Assembly: GCA_964408435.1 (NCBI GenBank)
Contig: CAYOZL010000022.1
Span: 1-35,274, forward strand
DNA: 35,274 nt
Reading direction: 5' to 3'
Source: CAYOZL01 sp964408435
Lineage (GTDB): Bacteria > Bdellovibrionota_C > UBA2361 > SZUA-149 > CAYOZL01
Part shown: piece by piece, positions 16,077 to 23,607 of the stretch
Layout of the letters: every line of letters begins with the position of its first letter
Position numbering within the stretch: the first letter of the stretch is position 1
The notes under the pieces: generated by a model
The model's database searches: none
What the model saw: only the letters and a program-made list of their open reading frames with translations
What the model was told of the DNA's origin: nothing
Translations under genes and position numbers: made by a program

Positions 16077-16871
16077 CTATGTTACTTTAGTGCTATAGCG
16101 TTTCCCTTTTTTCTCTAGTTCTATTTTCATATCAAGACAAATGCTAAGCTCTTTGTTGTTTAAAATAGATTCTTTTTTGCCTTTAGAAAGAATTTTACCA
16201 TTTTTAAACAAGATGCAATTGTTAATGAATCCAGAAATTTCTTCTATATGGTGAGTTACGTAGATAATAGTGGCTTCTGTTTTAGAAAGTTTTTCAATCG
16301 AATTTAAAAACTCTTCTCTAGAAGTTAAGTCTAAACCATTAGCGGGTTCATCTAGAATTAATAATTTCGGTTTAGCACTTAATGCTCTAGCGATTATTAC
16401 TCTTTTTTTCTCTCCGGTAGATAAGCCTGAAAAGTCTCTTTTACTTAGATGCAAACAGTCCATAAAGTCCATTTGCTTGTAGGCAAAATTTACATCTTCA
16501 GATGTTGGCTCATCATAAAGACCAATTGAAGCAAAAATCCCAGAAAATACTACATCTTCAGCGCTTAGTTTTTTTTCTTCTAATTTGTATTCTAGAGCAG
16601 TGCTGACCCAGCCTATTTTTTTTCTAAGCTCTCTTAAATTGGTTTGTCCATAGATCTGATTAAGAACTTCTACTTTGCCAGTGCTTGGCCAAAGGTATCC
16701 ACAAATAATATTTAGTGTAAGACTTTTTCCACTGCCATTTCTGCCAATTAAAGCCCAGTGCTCTCCCTTATTAACTTCCCAGTTAATATCTTTAAGTAGA
16801 GTTTTGTCATTTTTAGTTAAGCCAACATCACTTAGTTTAATAATTGTGCTAGTTGGCTTAGTTTTTGACAT
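16077..16871 (-). CDS. ABC transporter-type ATPase without adjacent permease
   Basis: 264 residues with a complete nucleotide-binding domain: Walker A GRNGSGKS (43-50), Q-loop region at WVSTALEYKLEEK, a signature LSTGEKKRVIIARAL (Thr-Gly-Glu where LSGGQ is usual), Walker B KLLILDEPANGLD and switch His in YVTHHIEEI. The GEHWALIGRNGSGKS phrasing resembles the YlmA/ModF type of soluble ABC ATPases. No membrane partner is adjacent. The gene stands alone between a converging gene and ilvC. It may partner a permease elsewhere or have a non-transport role. Confidence 0.88.
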   Translation of the reverse strand: MSKTKPTSTIIKLSDVGLTKNDKTLLKDINWEVNKGEHWALIGRNGSGKSLTLNIICGYLWPSTGKVEVLNQIYGQTNLRELRKKIGWVSTALEYKLEEKKLSAEDVVFSGIFASIGLYDEPTSEDVNFAYKQMDFMDCLHLSKRDFSGLSTGEKKRVIIARALSAKPKLLILDEPANGLDLTSREEFLNSIEKLSKTEATIIYVTHHIEEISGFINNCILFKNGKILSKGKKESILNNKELSICLDMKIELEKKGKRYSTKVT

Positions 16872-16904
16872 TTAGGAATTTAAGCTATGAATGCAAGCTT
16901 ATTG

Positions 16905-17927
16905 TTAGCTTGCTTTGCTTTCATCGCCTCTAACGATTTCTTCAAGACCTGCAACTTGTCTGATTTCTCTACCAACTTTTTCAATTGGCCAATCGTAACA
17001 ATCATCTAGAGATTTATTTAAATTAACAAGTTCATTCTTCCAGCATTCTTCTTCGATCCAGCCTTTTACAAATGTTTTATCTTGGATTCTTGTTAGAGCC
17101 TCTTCCATCTCTTTCTTAGCTGCATCTGTCACAATTTTTGGTCCCTGTAGGAATTGTCCAAATCTTGCAGTGTTTGAAATGTTTTTAGACATGCCGTGAA
17201 TTCCACCAGCATAAACTAAATCTACAATTAGTTTTAATTCATGTAAGCACTCAAAATATGCAATTTCAGGTGGATAGCCAGCTTCTGTAAGAACTTCAAA
17301 GCCTGTTTTCATTAAGTAAACAGCACCACCACAAATTACGTTTTGTTCTCCAAAAAGATCTGTTTCAGTTTCATCTTTAAAAGTAGTTTCAAAAGAACCA
17401 ACTTTAGTAGTTCCGTTTGCTTTAGCTAGTGCAAGAGCAGTTTGAATTGCCTTTCCACTTGCATCAGTATGAACTGCAACAAGAGAAGGAACACCAAAGC
17501 CATTAACAAACTCTCTTCTAACCGTTGCACCTGGAGCTTTCGGCGCCATCATTATTATATCAACGCCTTCAGGAGCTTTAATAATTTCAAAGTGAAAATT
17601 TAAACCATGAGAACAGCTTAATGTTTTTCCAGCTGTTACATGTTCTTTAATGCTTTCATATACTGGGAAATGATTTTCATCAGGAAGTAGAAAATGAATT
17701 ATATCTGCTTTAGAAGCAGCTTCAGGGAAATCAAAAACTTCAAAGCCATCTTCTTTAGCTTTTTTAAATGATTTTCCATCTGGTCTTAAACCAAGAATGA
17801 CTTTAACACCGCTATCTCTTAGGTTATTAGATTGTGCATAACCTTGGCTACCATAACCAAAAACAGCAACTGTTTTGCCATCTAAAAGCTTTAAATCTGC
17901 ATCAGAATCATAGTATAACTTAGCCAT
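16905..17927 (-). CDS. ilvC: Ketol-acid reductoisomerase (class I)
   Basis: Converts acetolactate and acetohydroxybutyrate to dihydroxy-acids with NAD(P)H and Mg in valine, leucine and isoleucine synthesis. 340 residues, the usual class I length. The Rossmann loop is VFGYGSQGYAQ (about 22-32) and the loop after it is GLRPDGKSFKKAKEDG. Catalytic-domain signatures are SHGLNFHF, MMAPKAPGATVRREF, DETETDLFGEQNVICGG and ECLHELKLIVDLVY. The GGIHGMSKNISNTARFGQF segment departs somewhat from the more common MRYSISNTAEYGD. No ilvB or ilvN is adjacent. AGGA at about 12 bases upstream may be the ribosome binding site. A good promoter lies in the divergent region. Confidence 0.95.
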   Translation of the reverse strand: MAKLYYDSDADLKLLDGKTVAVFGYGSQGYAQSNNLRDSGVKVILGLRPDGKSFKKAKEDGFEVFDFPEAASKADIIHFLLPDENHFPVYESIKEHVTAGKTLSCSHGLNFHFEIIKAPEGVDIIMMAPKAPGATVRREFVNGFGVPSLVAVHTDASGKAIQTALALAKANGTTKVGSFETTFKDETETDLFGEQNVICGGAVYLMKTGFEVLTEAGYPPEIAYFECLHELKLIVDLVYAGGIHGMSKNISNTARFGQFLQGPKIVTDAAKKEMEEALTRIQDKTFVKGWIEEECWKNELVNLNKSLDDCYDWPIEKVGREIRQVAGLEEIVRGDESKAS

Positions 17928-17978
17928 TTGATCTTTCTTTCCTAGTCTAATTAATAATTTGCTATATAAGCAGGGGTG

Positions 17979-18006
17979 TTTATAGCAAAATACTAGTGAA
18001 TGTAAA
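17979..18006 (-). promoter_or_regulatory. Probable sigma70-type promoter for ilvC
   Basis: On the minus strand TTTACA (18006-18001) and TATAAA (17984-17979) are separated by 16 bases, giving a predicted leader of about 45 bases before the ilvC start. It lies in the 105-base divergent region with the TerB-like gene. Confidence 0.45.
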
Positions 18007-18032
18007 GTAATAGTGCTATAAATTAAGCCATT

Positions 18033-18479
18033 ATGTTATCGAAAATATTAGACATTTTTAAAACCACTACAACTATAAAACTAGATAAAGATGGCAATGA
18101 AGCCAGCACTGAGCTCCAAGTAGCTACTGCCATTCTACTTTTTAGTGTCGCAGGCTCAGATTCTGATTTTGACCCTGTTGAAGTTAGAAAGACTTTTTCT
18201 TTAATTGCAGAGAATTTTGGCTTAGAGCGTAAGCAAGTCATGGAAATACTTAGCCAAGCAGAGGAGAAGTTTAATAAAGACAGTAATATTGATTCAGAAG
18301 TGCAGCTTGTTAATGCTAGCTATAACGATAATCAAAAACAGTTAATATTTGCTTTGGCATGGAATGTTGTTTGTGCAGATGGGAAGATTGAGAATCATGA
18401 GCAGAAGTATGCTTCAAAGCTTAGGAAATATTTAGAGTTAAGTAGGGAGCAGGTTGCTGAAGCAAAAGGTGAGACTTAA
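18033..18479 (+). CDS. TerB-like family protein
   Basis: 148 residues, predicted soluble and all-helical. The pattern TELQVATAILLFSVAGSDSDFDPVEVRKT and, in the second half, FALAWNVVCADGKIENHEQKYASKLRKYL is typical of the TerB-like superfamily: two helical repeats, each with an acidic (A)DG-x-(I/F) turn. TerB proteins were named for tellurite resistance, but most single-copy members have no known function and bind metal through the acidic turns. No other ter gene is present. It is transcribed away from ilvC. Confidence 0.85.
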   Translation: MLSKILDIFKTTTTIKLDKDGNEASTELQVATAILLFSVAGSDSDFDPVEVRKTFSLIAENFGLERKQVMEILSQAEEKFNKDSNIDSEVQLVNASYNDNQKQLIFALAWNVVCADGKIENHEQKYASKLRKYLELSREQVAEAKGET

Positions 18480-18538
18480 TTTTTCTAAGCAATCTCTCTA
18501 AGGATACTGGATTGCTAGGAAATAGAACTTAATCCTTA

Positions 18539-18567
18539 TTGACCTTGAGCATCCCCAGAGTTATATC
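18539..18567 (+). promoter_or_regulatory. Probable promoter of the tRNA-Cys gene
   Basis: TTGACC (18539-18544) and TATATC (18562-18567) are separated by 17 bases, placing a start site about 8 bases before the mature tRNA 5' end. Confidence 0.45.
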
Positions 18568-18581
18568 CATTGTTGTCTTAT

Positions 18582-18653
<72 letters not shown>

Positions 18654-18663
18654 AATTTAGCTT

Positions 18664-18697
18664 TGCTTATAGCATCCTAATTAGTTTGCTATGAGCA
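18664..18697 (+). terminator. Stem-loop after tRNA-Cys, possible terminator or processing signal
   Basis: GCTTATAGCA at 18665-18674 pairs with TGCTATGAGC at 18687-18696 (one G-U pair), extended by an outer T-A pair, with a 12-base loop. There is no clear U-run after it, so it is a weak candidate terminator. It ends 15 bases before a TATAAT (18712-18717) that may be the -10 element for the ferredoxin gene; no good -35 element is seen. Confidence 0.4.
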
Positions 18698-18727
18698 GAA
18701 CAATAAAATAATATAATCGATGTGGAA

Positions 18728-18747
18728 AAGGTATTTGAAAATACCTT
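18728..18747 (+). promoter_or_regulatory. Leader hairpin upstream of the ferredoxin gene
   Basis: AAGGTATTT pairs perfectly with AAATACCTT around GA, 10 bases before the AGGAG ribosome binding site (18758-18762). It could be an mRNA stability or translation-control element or a protein binding site. Nothing ties it to a known riboswitch. Confidence 0.4.
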
Positions 18748-18771
18748 AAAATTATTCAGGAGATTAAATAA

Positions 18772-19107
18772 ATGACTTATGTTGTTGCTGAGCCTTGTAT
18801 AGGGACTAAAGACCGTTCATGTGTTGAGGTTTGTCCAGTAGATTGTTTTTATGATTATAAAAACAAGGAGCAAAACGATAAAGCTGAAAAGCAACCTGAG
18901 AAAGAAGGGGACTTTGGCTTATTAGTTATTCATCCTGATGAATGTATTCATTGTGGTGCGTGTGAACCTGAATGTCCAGTAGAAGCAATTTTTGAAGATG
19001 ATGATGTTCCAGAAAAATGGGTTGAGTTTACAGAGCTTAATGCAAAAATCTGTGAAGATTATTCAGATGACGAATTAGAAAAAAACAGAGTTACCTCTAA
19101 AGAATAA
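18772..19107 (+). CDS. fdxA: 7Fe-type ([3Fe-4S][4Fe-4S]) ferredoxin
   Basis: 111 residues, a soluble electron carrier. The N-terminal cluster motif is CIGTKDRSCVEVCPVDC (Cys 9, 17, 21 and 25) and the second is CIHCGACEPECPVEAI, the arrangement of FdxA-like 7Fe ferredoxins. Here the CxxC of the first motif is C-x7-C, consistent with a [3Fe-4S] centre. Between the motifs there is a charged insertion (YKNKEQNDKAEKQPEKEG) longer than in many relatives. The ending DDVPEKWVEFTELN is typical. AGGAG lies 9 bases before ATG. purA follows 24 bases later, so the two may be co-transcribed. Electron partner unknown. Confidence 0.9.
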   Translation: MTYVVAEPCIGTKDRSCVEVCPVDCFYDYKNKEQNDKAEKQPEKEGDFGLLVIHPDECIHCGACEPECPVEAIFEDDDVPEKWVEFTELNAKICEDYSDDELEKNRVTSKE

Positions 19108-19131
19108 TATTTAAATAATAGTTAAAATAAA

Positions 19132-20436
19132 ATGCCAATAACAGTAGTAGTAGGTGCACAGTGGGGAGATGAAGGAAAAGGTAAGGTAGTTGATTATCTT
19201 ACAGAGAAAGCTTCATTAGTTGTTAGGTTTCAAGGTGGAAATAATGCCGGTCATACAGTAATTGTTGATGGTAAGAAAACTGCTTTAAGGTTGATACCAT
19301 CAGGTATTCTAAGACCAGATACTCGTTGCTTGCTAGCTTCTGGAGTAGTGTTAGATCCTTGGGGCTTTAAATCTGAAGTAGAATTGCTTAGAGAAAATGG
19401 AATTGAAGTAAATCCTGAAAGACTAGGAATTGCTTCTGAGGTTTCTTTAGTTCTTCCGTATCATATTAAAATTGATCAATCTCGAGAGATTAGAAAAGGT
19501 AAGAAGAAAATTGGTACTACCGGAAAAGGAATTGGGCCATGCTACGAGGATGTTTCATCTAGAGTTGGTATTAGACTAGGGGATTTGAAAAACCTAGAGC
19601 TGTTACAAGAAAAGATAGAAAGAAATGTCAAAAACAAAAGTGCTTACCTAAATAAAGTTTTAGAAGTTCAAGATTTTGATTTTTCTAATTTGTTTGAAGA
19701 GTTAAAAGATGTGTCAGAATTTATTCTTCCTTTTATTACTGATGTAAGCCTTGAAGTTGATTCAGCTCAAAAACAAAATAAATTTATAATGTTTGAAGGT
19801 GCACAGGGTACTTTACTAGATGTTGATCACGGGACAACTCCATTTGTAACCTCATCTCATACTATTGCAGGTTACGCTGCTGTTAGTGCAGGAATTGGGC
19901 CTCAAAAAATCGATCACATTATTGGCATAGCAAAAGCTTATTGCACAAGAGTAGGCTCTGGGCCTTTCCCTTCAGAAGATTTCGATTCTGATGGTGATAC
20001 TTTAAGAGAAGTTGGTAAGGAATTTGGAACGGTAACTGGTAGGCCTAGAAGATGTGGTTGGTTTGATGTAGTGGCAATGAGAAAAGCTGTTAGAATTAAT
20101 GGAATAGATTCATTAGTGGTGACTAAGCTAGATGTTTTGGATTCATTTGAAAAAATAAAAGTTCTGACATCATATGAACTTGATGGTAAAGAAATCAAGG
20201 AAATGCCTAGCACAGCTGATGAGCTTTTAAGAGTTAAGCAAAATTATATTGAAATGCCTGGATGGAAGCAGAGTTTAGAGCAAATTAAATCTCTTGATGA
20301 ACTACCAGCTGAGTGTAAGGACTTCCTAGAAAAGATTAAAGAACTAGTTGAATGTGAAATCTCTGGTTTTTCTGTAGGGCCAGATAGAAATCAAACAGTT
20401 ATTTACTCTAATGAGTTACTTGAGTTAGTAAAATGA
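19132..20436 (+). CDS. purA: Adenylosuccinate synthetase
   Basis: Makes adenylosuccinate from IMP, Asp and GTP, the first committed step to AMP. 434 residues, normal length. Signatures: VVGAQWGDEGKGKVVDYL (GTP-binding loop with catalytic Asp), GGNNAGHTV (catalytic His), GTTGKGIGPCYEDVSSR (signature 2 region), FEGAQGTLLDVDHGTTPFVT, GSGPFPSE, RPRRCGWFD and VGPDRNQTV at the C-terminus. The last four bases overlap the start of the receiver-LpxC gene (ATGA), which indicates translational coupling. No clear ribosome binding site precedes the ATG. Confidence 0.96.
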   Translation: MPITVVVGAQWGDEGKGKVVDYLTEKASLVVRFQGGNNAGHTVIVDGKKTALRLIPSGILRPDTRCLLASGVVLDPWGFKSEVELLRENGIEVNPERLGIASEVSLVLPYHIKIDQSREIRKGKKKIGTTGKGIGPCYEDVSSRVGIRLGDLKNLELLQEKIERNVKNKSAYLNKVLEVQDFDFSNLFEELKDVSEFILPFITDVSLEVDSAQKQNKFIMFEGAQGTLLDVDHGTTPFVTSSHTIAGYAAVSAGIGPQKIDHIIGIAKAYCTRVGSGPFPSEDFDSDGDTLREVGKEFGTVTGRPRRCGWFDVVAMRKAVRINGIDSLVVTKLDVLDSFEKIKVLTSYELDGKEIKEMPSTADELLRVKQNYIEMPGWKQSLEQIKSLDELPAECKDFLEKIKELVECEISGFSVGPDRNQTVIYSNELLELVK

Positions 20437-21755
20437 GTGATGCTCTAAGCAGTTCTCCTTTGATACTTGTTGTAGATGATCAAGAGGATATCTGCTCTAG
20501 CTTAGAAGGGGTTCTTAAAGATGAGAATTTTAGAACCAAAAGAGCGCTATCAGGTGAGCAAGCCCTAGAAATAGTAAAAACAGATAGTCCAGAATTAGTT
20601 TTTTTAGATATGTGGATGCCTGGTTGGGATGGTATTCAAACTTTAGAAAAAATTAAACAAGTTTCTCCAGATACTCAAGTTGTAATGATCTCTGGTCATG
20701 CAACTATCAATAACGCGATAGATGCTCTTAAGAAAGGAGCAATGGATTTTGTTGAAAAGCCATTTAATATTGAAAGTGTTATGAGGTTAGTTAATTCAGC
20801 TTTAGAATTAAAAGAAAATTCAGCTAAGAATACTGACGATAATGAGTTTAAGTATTTATCAAAACATTCAGGCTTTCTCTCAAAACAATGGGCGGGTAAG
20901 AATCTAGGACAGAGAACTTTAAATGAGAGTGTTGTTATTTATGGTCAAGGCTTACATTCTGGAATTAAAAGCGGTTTAATTTTAGAACCTCTTCCTAAAG
21001 ATTCTGGCATACATTTTGCAGAAATTGGAGGCTCGGAGCCATTTGCTGTTTATGTTGATAGTGTAAATAGTACTGATTTTGCAACTACCTTAAAAAAAGG
21101 AAACACTTCAGTTTCAACAATTGAGCATTTAATGTCTGCTCTTCATGCTTATAAGATCTCTAATCTCTTAATTAAGTGCAACGGTGAGATTCCTGTAATA
21201 GATGGCTCTTCTTTAAAGTTTTGTGAACTAATTGAATCTGTAGGAATTAAAGAGCAAGGTGGGGATTGGTATGAGCTTATTATTCAAGAGGAAGTTAAGT
21301 ATTCTAAACCAGGCAAAGTAGACGAGGATGGTAAACTGCTTGTAGAGCAAATAACTATTAGTCCAAGTGAGAATCTAGAAATTGAGTATGAGTTAAATTA
21401 TCCTGCTCCAGTTGGAAAACAAACAGCAAGTTTTAGCTTGAATACTTCAGATGATTATAAAAATGAAATAGCGCCAGCAAGAACCTTTGGTTTTATGAAA
21501 GATATTGAAAAACTTCAAAAAGCTGGTTTAGCAGCGGGTGGTAGATTAGATAATTTTCTTCTGATTGGAGAAGACGGCGTGGTTAATAGTGATTTAAGAT
21601 TTAAAAATGAATTAGCCAGACATAAAATTCTAGATTTTATTGGTGATATTTATTTACTAGGAAGGCCGATTGTAGGCAAGGTTAAAGCATCGATGACAGG
21701 TCATTCAGATAATTTAACACTTGCTAATAAAATAAAAGTTGCAGCTAAGATTTAA
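20433..21755 (+). CDS. lpxC: NtrX-like receiver domain fused to LpxC (UDP-3-O-acyl-GlcNAc deacetylase)
   Basis: 440 residues with two complete domains. Residues 9-127 are a CheY-like receiver: acidic pair Asp15/Asp16, phospho-acceptor Asp59 (LDMWMPGWDG), Ser87 and Lys109 (FVEKPF), most like NtrX/NtrC receivers (VMISGHATINNAIDALKKGA). After a linker of about 30 residues, residues 160-440 are LpxC, the Zn deacetylase that commits UDP-acyl-GlcNAc to lipid A. It has QGLHSG, STIEHLMSAL (Glu231 and Zn-ligand His232), ARTFGFMKDIE, HKILDFIGDIYLLG (His397, Asp401) and TGHSDN (His424, the general-acid position). All catalytic residues are present, so both halves look functional. The arrangement predicts phosphorylation-dependent control of LpxC; no histidine kinase is in the window. 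The 4-base overlap with purA suggests co-translation. Confidence 0.95.
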   Translation: MSDALSSSPLILVVDDQEDICSSLEGVLKDENFRTKRALSGEQALEIVKTDSPELVFLDMWMPGWDGIQTLEKIKQVSPDTQVVMISGHATINNAIDALKKGAMDFVEKPFNIESVMRLVNSALELKENSAKNTDDNEFKYLSKHSGFLSKQWAGKNLGQRTLNESVVIYGQGLHSGIKSGLILEPLPKDSGIHFAEIGGSEPFAVYVDSVNSTDFATTLKKGNTSVSTIEHLMSALHAYKISNLLIKCNGEIPVIDGSSLKFCELIESVGIKEQGGDWYELIIQEEVKYSKPGKVDEDGKLLVEQITISPSENLEIEYELNYPAPVGKQTASFSLNTSDDYKNEIAPARTFGFMKDIEKLQKAGLAAGGRLDNFLLIGEDGVVNSDLRFKNELARHKILDFIGDIYLLGRPIVGKVKASMTGHSDNLTLANKIKVAAKI

Positions 21756-21771
21756 TTAGAGTCTTTTTAAA

Positions 21772-22032
21772 TTAATTTGAAGCTAATTTTAGTGCTTTTG
21801 AACCGTTATTTGTAATTTTCCACTGATTACTAGTTAAGTCACCTTCAGGAAAAGGAGCAACTAGGCTCTTACCTTCTAATGTGTATAAGGCTCTTAAAAC
21901 TTCATCTGAATCTTTGATGCTAGAGTTTGAAACTATTTCATTTATTTCAATTGCATTATCATCATTTAATGAACTTAGGACTTCTAGTTCACGGTTAGAT
22001 ATTGCATTCTTAATTAATTGTTCGTTAGCCAT
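21772..22032 (-). CDS. Small winged-helix-like protein
   Basis: 86 residues from ATG 22032, preceded by a strong GAGGG ribosome binding site about 5 bases away. The order helix, helix, ELEVLSSL, a helix with DSDEVLRALYTLEGKSLV, then a hairpin ending WKITNNGSKAL fits a winged-helix fold (compare the LTxxG ending of MarR/PadR-like domains). There is no partner domain, so it may bind DNA as a dimer. It follows gspN after 94 bases and could be the last gene of the T2SS operon. The target is unknown. Confidence 0.6.
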   Translation of the reverse strand: MANEQLIKNAISNRELEVLSSLNDDNAIEINEIVSNSSIKDSDEVLRALYTLEGKSLVAPFPEGDLTSNQWKITNNGSKALKLASN

Positions 22033-22126
22033 TTAATCCCTCGTAATTTTAGTCAGATACTATAGCATTATTTTAATATATAAGCAAATTGGTAATGAAT
22101 TAGGTGTGTTATAGAAGTCGTTTTTG

Positions 22127-23029
22127 TTATATTGGTTTGGCAACAATTTCTGGAAAAAGCTTATTTTTAGATTTAGAGATAAATAAATTCCATTTTTTTT
22201 GAGTCTCTTTAACTTCGACTTTACTAATTAATCTTAAATATTTATTAAAAAATTTTGCGCCTCGCTCTGTGAAGTTAAGACTTAAACTTGCCTTAATCAT
22301 TTTTGGATATTTGATTTGATTATCCATAATTAAAGATGCTTCACCTGTAATAATACCTATCGATGAGCTCAGAGAAATATTTTTAATTTCTACATCTTCT
22401 TTAAGTTTCGTAATTTCAGAGTCAAATTTAATATCATCTATTTCAGGTAAAGCTAGAAAGGGTGAAATATTTTGTATGCCATCTAAATAGTGAGCCTGTC
22501 TTAATTTTATAAAAACCTCAGCTGAGCTATTTAAAAGGTCATTCGGGTTAGGTAAATCTATTTTACCATTTAAAGAGAATTTACCTGAAGCATGTATTTT
22601 TAATTCTTCAAGTATCTTTTTAATTTCTAAATCGTAAATTTTTGGTTTAATCTTGACTTTGTTTGAGTTAAAAATAGGTTGAATTAAGTCTAAGTTTATT
22701 TTTGACTCTCCTGAAGGCTCAGAGATGAAAAAAAGTAAGTTTATTTTTTTATTCAAAATAAATAGATCTCTAAGCGAAAGAGATAGGCTTAAATTGTTAA
22801 TAGGAAAAGACTTATAATTTTTGTATTTTGCTAATGTATAAGGAATGCTGATTTTACTAGGGAAACTGTATTTTGCTTCTTTGGATTCTATATATAGTTC
22901 TGATTTTGCAAGCTGGTCTCTAATAGAGGTGTAAATATAATTTCCAATACTATGAAATGGTGAGCTTAGTAGCTGTGCAAAAATAACTAAACTAACAAAA
23001 ATTAATACTTGCTTAGTTTTTTTGCTCAT
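22127..23029 (-). CDS. gspN: Type II secretion system protein N
   Basis: 300 residues with one N-terminal membrane anchor (VLIFVSLVIFAQLLSSPF) and a periplasmic part made of strand-rich AsmA-like repeats (GKFSLNGKIDLP, IKNISLSSSIGIITGEASL). This matches the GspN family found at the 3' end of some T2SS operons, and its place after gspM supports the call. The exact role is unclear in the family as a whole. It starts 8 bases after gspM ends. Confidence 0.8.
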   Translation of the reverse strand: MSKKTKQVLIFVSLVIFAQLLSSPFHSIGNYIYTSIRDQLAKSELYIESKEAKYSFPSKISIPYTLAKYKNYKSFPINNLSLSLSLRDLFILNKKINLLFFISEPSGESKINLDLIQPIFNSNKVKIKPKIYDLEIKKILEELKIHASGKFSLNGKIDLPNPNDLLNSSAEVFIKLRQAHYLDGIQNISPFLALPEIDDIKFDSEITKLKEDVEIKNISLSSSIGIITGEASLIMDNQIKYPKMIKASLSLNFTERGAKFFNKYLRLISKVEVKETQKKWNLFISKSKNKLFPEIVAKPI

Positions 23030-23037
23030 TCTTTTTC

Positions 23038-23607
23038 TTATGCAGTGTTTTTTCTTATGCTATAAATTTCAATGTTAACTGAAAATTTATCTTTTCTACC
23101 GTGTCTTTTGTAATCTACTTTGCCTAGTAGGAAAGGGCTTTTACTATTTTGTAGGTTGTGTAGGAGTTTCACGGTTTCTTCTAGTTCTATTGAGCCAACT
23201 TTAAGACTGAATTGTTGTTTTTCATAATCGAATCCAAGTTCTTTTGCTGCTCTTCCTTTTTTTAATTCATAATTACTACTACCAATACTTTTTTGTACAA
23301 TACTATCAAGTTCAACAGTTACTTGTTCAAAACTCATTTCACTTTTAGCAAAAGAATCTTTTAGTTTGTCTAATCGAGCATTTAAATCCTTGTATCTAGA
23401 CCCTGATTCTACAATGCTTTGTAGTTGGCCTTTTCTAGCGTTAAGAATTCTTTCATTCTCTGAAAAGCTCGCAAGAGCAGAATCTATAGCGAAGTATAGT
23501 CCAGTAATAAAAAGAGCAAAAAACATAATAACAAGCATTAACTGTTCTCTGTTGTTTAGCTTAATAAAAGCTAGCTTCGTCTTTCTAAGATATTTTTTTA
23601 TTTGCAT
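23038..23607 (-). CDS. gspM: Type II secretion system protein M
   Basis: 189 residues: short cytoplasmic N-terminus, one membrane segment (REQLMLVIMFFALFITGLYF, about 20-39), a coiled-coil region (NARKGQLQSIVESGSRYKDL) and a small periplasmic ferredoxin-like domain. GspM binds GspL in the inner-membrane platform that couples the ATPase to the pseudopilus. Sequence similarity within this family is weak, so the call rests on topology and on its place between gspL and gspN. It overlaps gspL by 10 bases. Confidence 0.85.
   Translation of the reverse strand: MQIKKYLRKTKLAFIKLNNREQLMLVIMFFALFITGLYFAIDSALASFSENERILNARKGQLQSIVESGSRYKDLNARLDKLKDSFAKSEMSFEQVTVELDSIVQKSIGSSNYELKKGRAAKELGFDYEKQQFSLKVGSIELEETVKLLHNLQNSKSPFLLGKVDYKRHGRKDKFSVNIEIYSIRKNTA

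Noticed and set aside
18488..18516. Hairpin AGCAATC/GATTGCT after the TerB-like gene as a terminator
   Set aside because: Only 7 bp with a 15-base loop and no U-run; too weak to list as a terminator.
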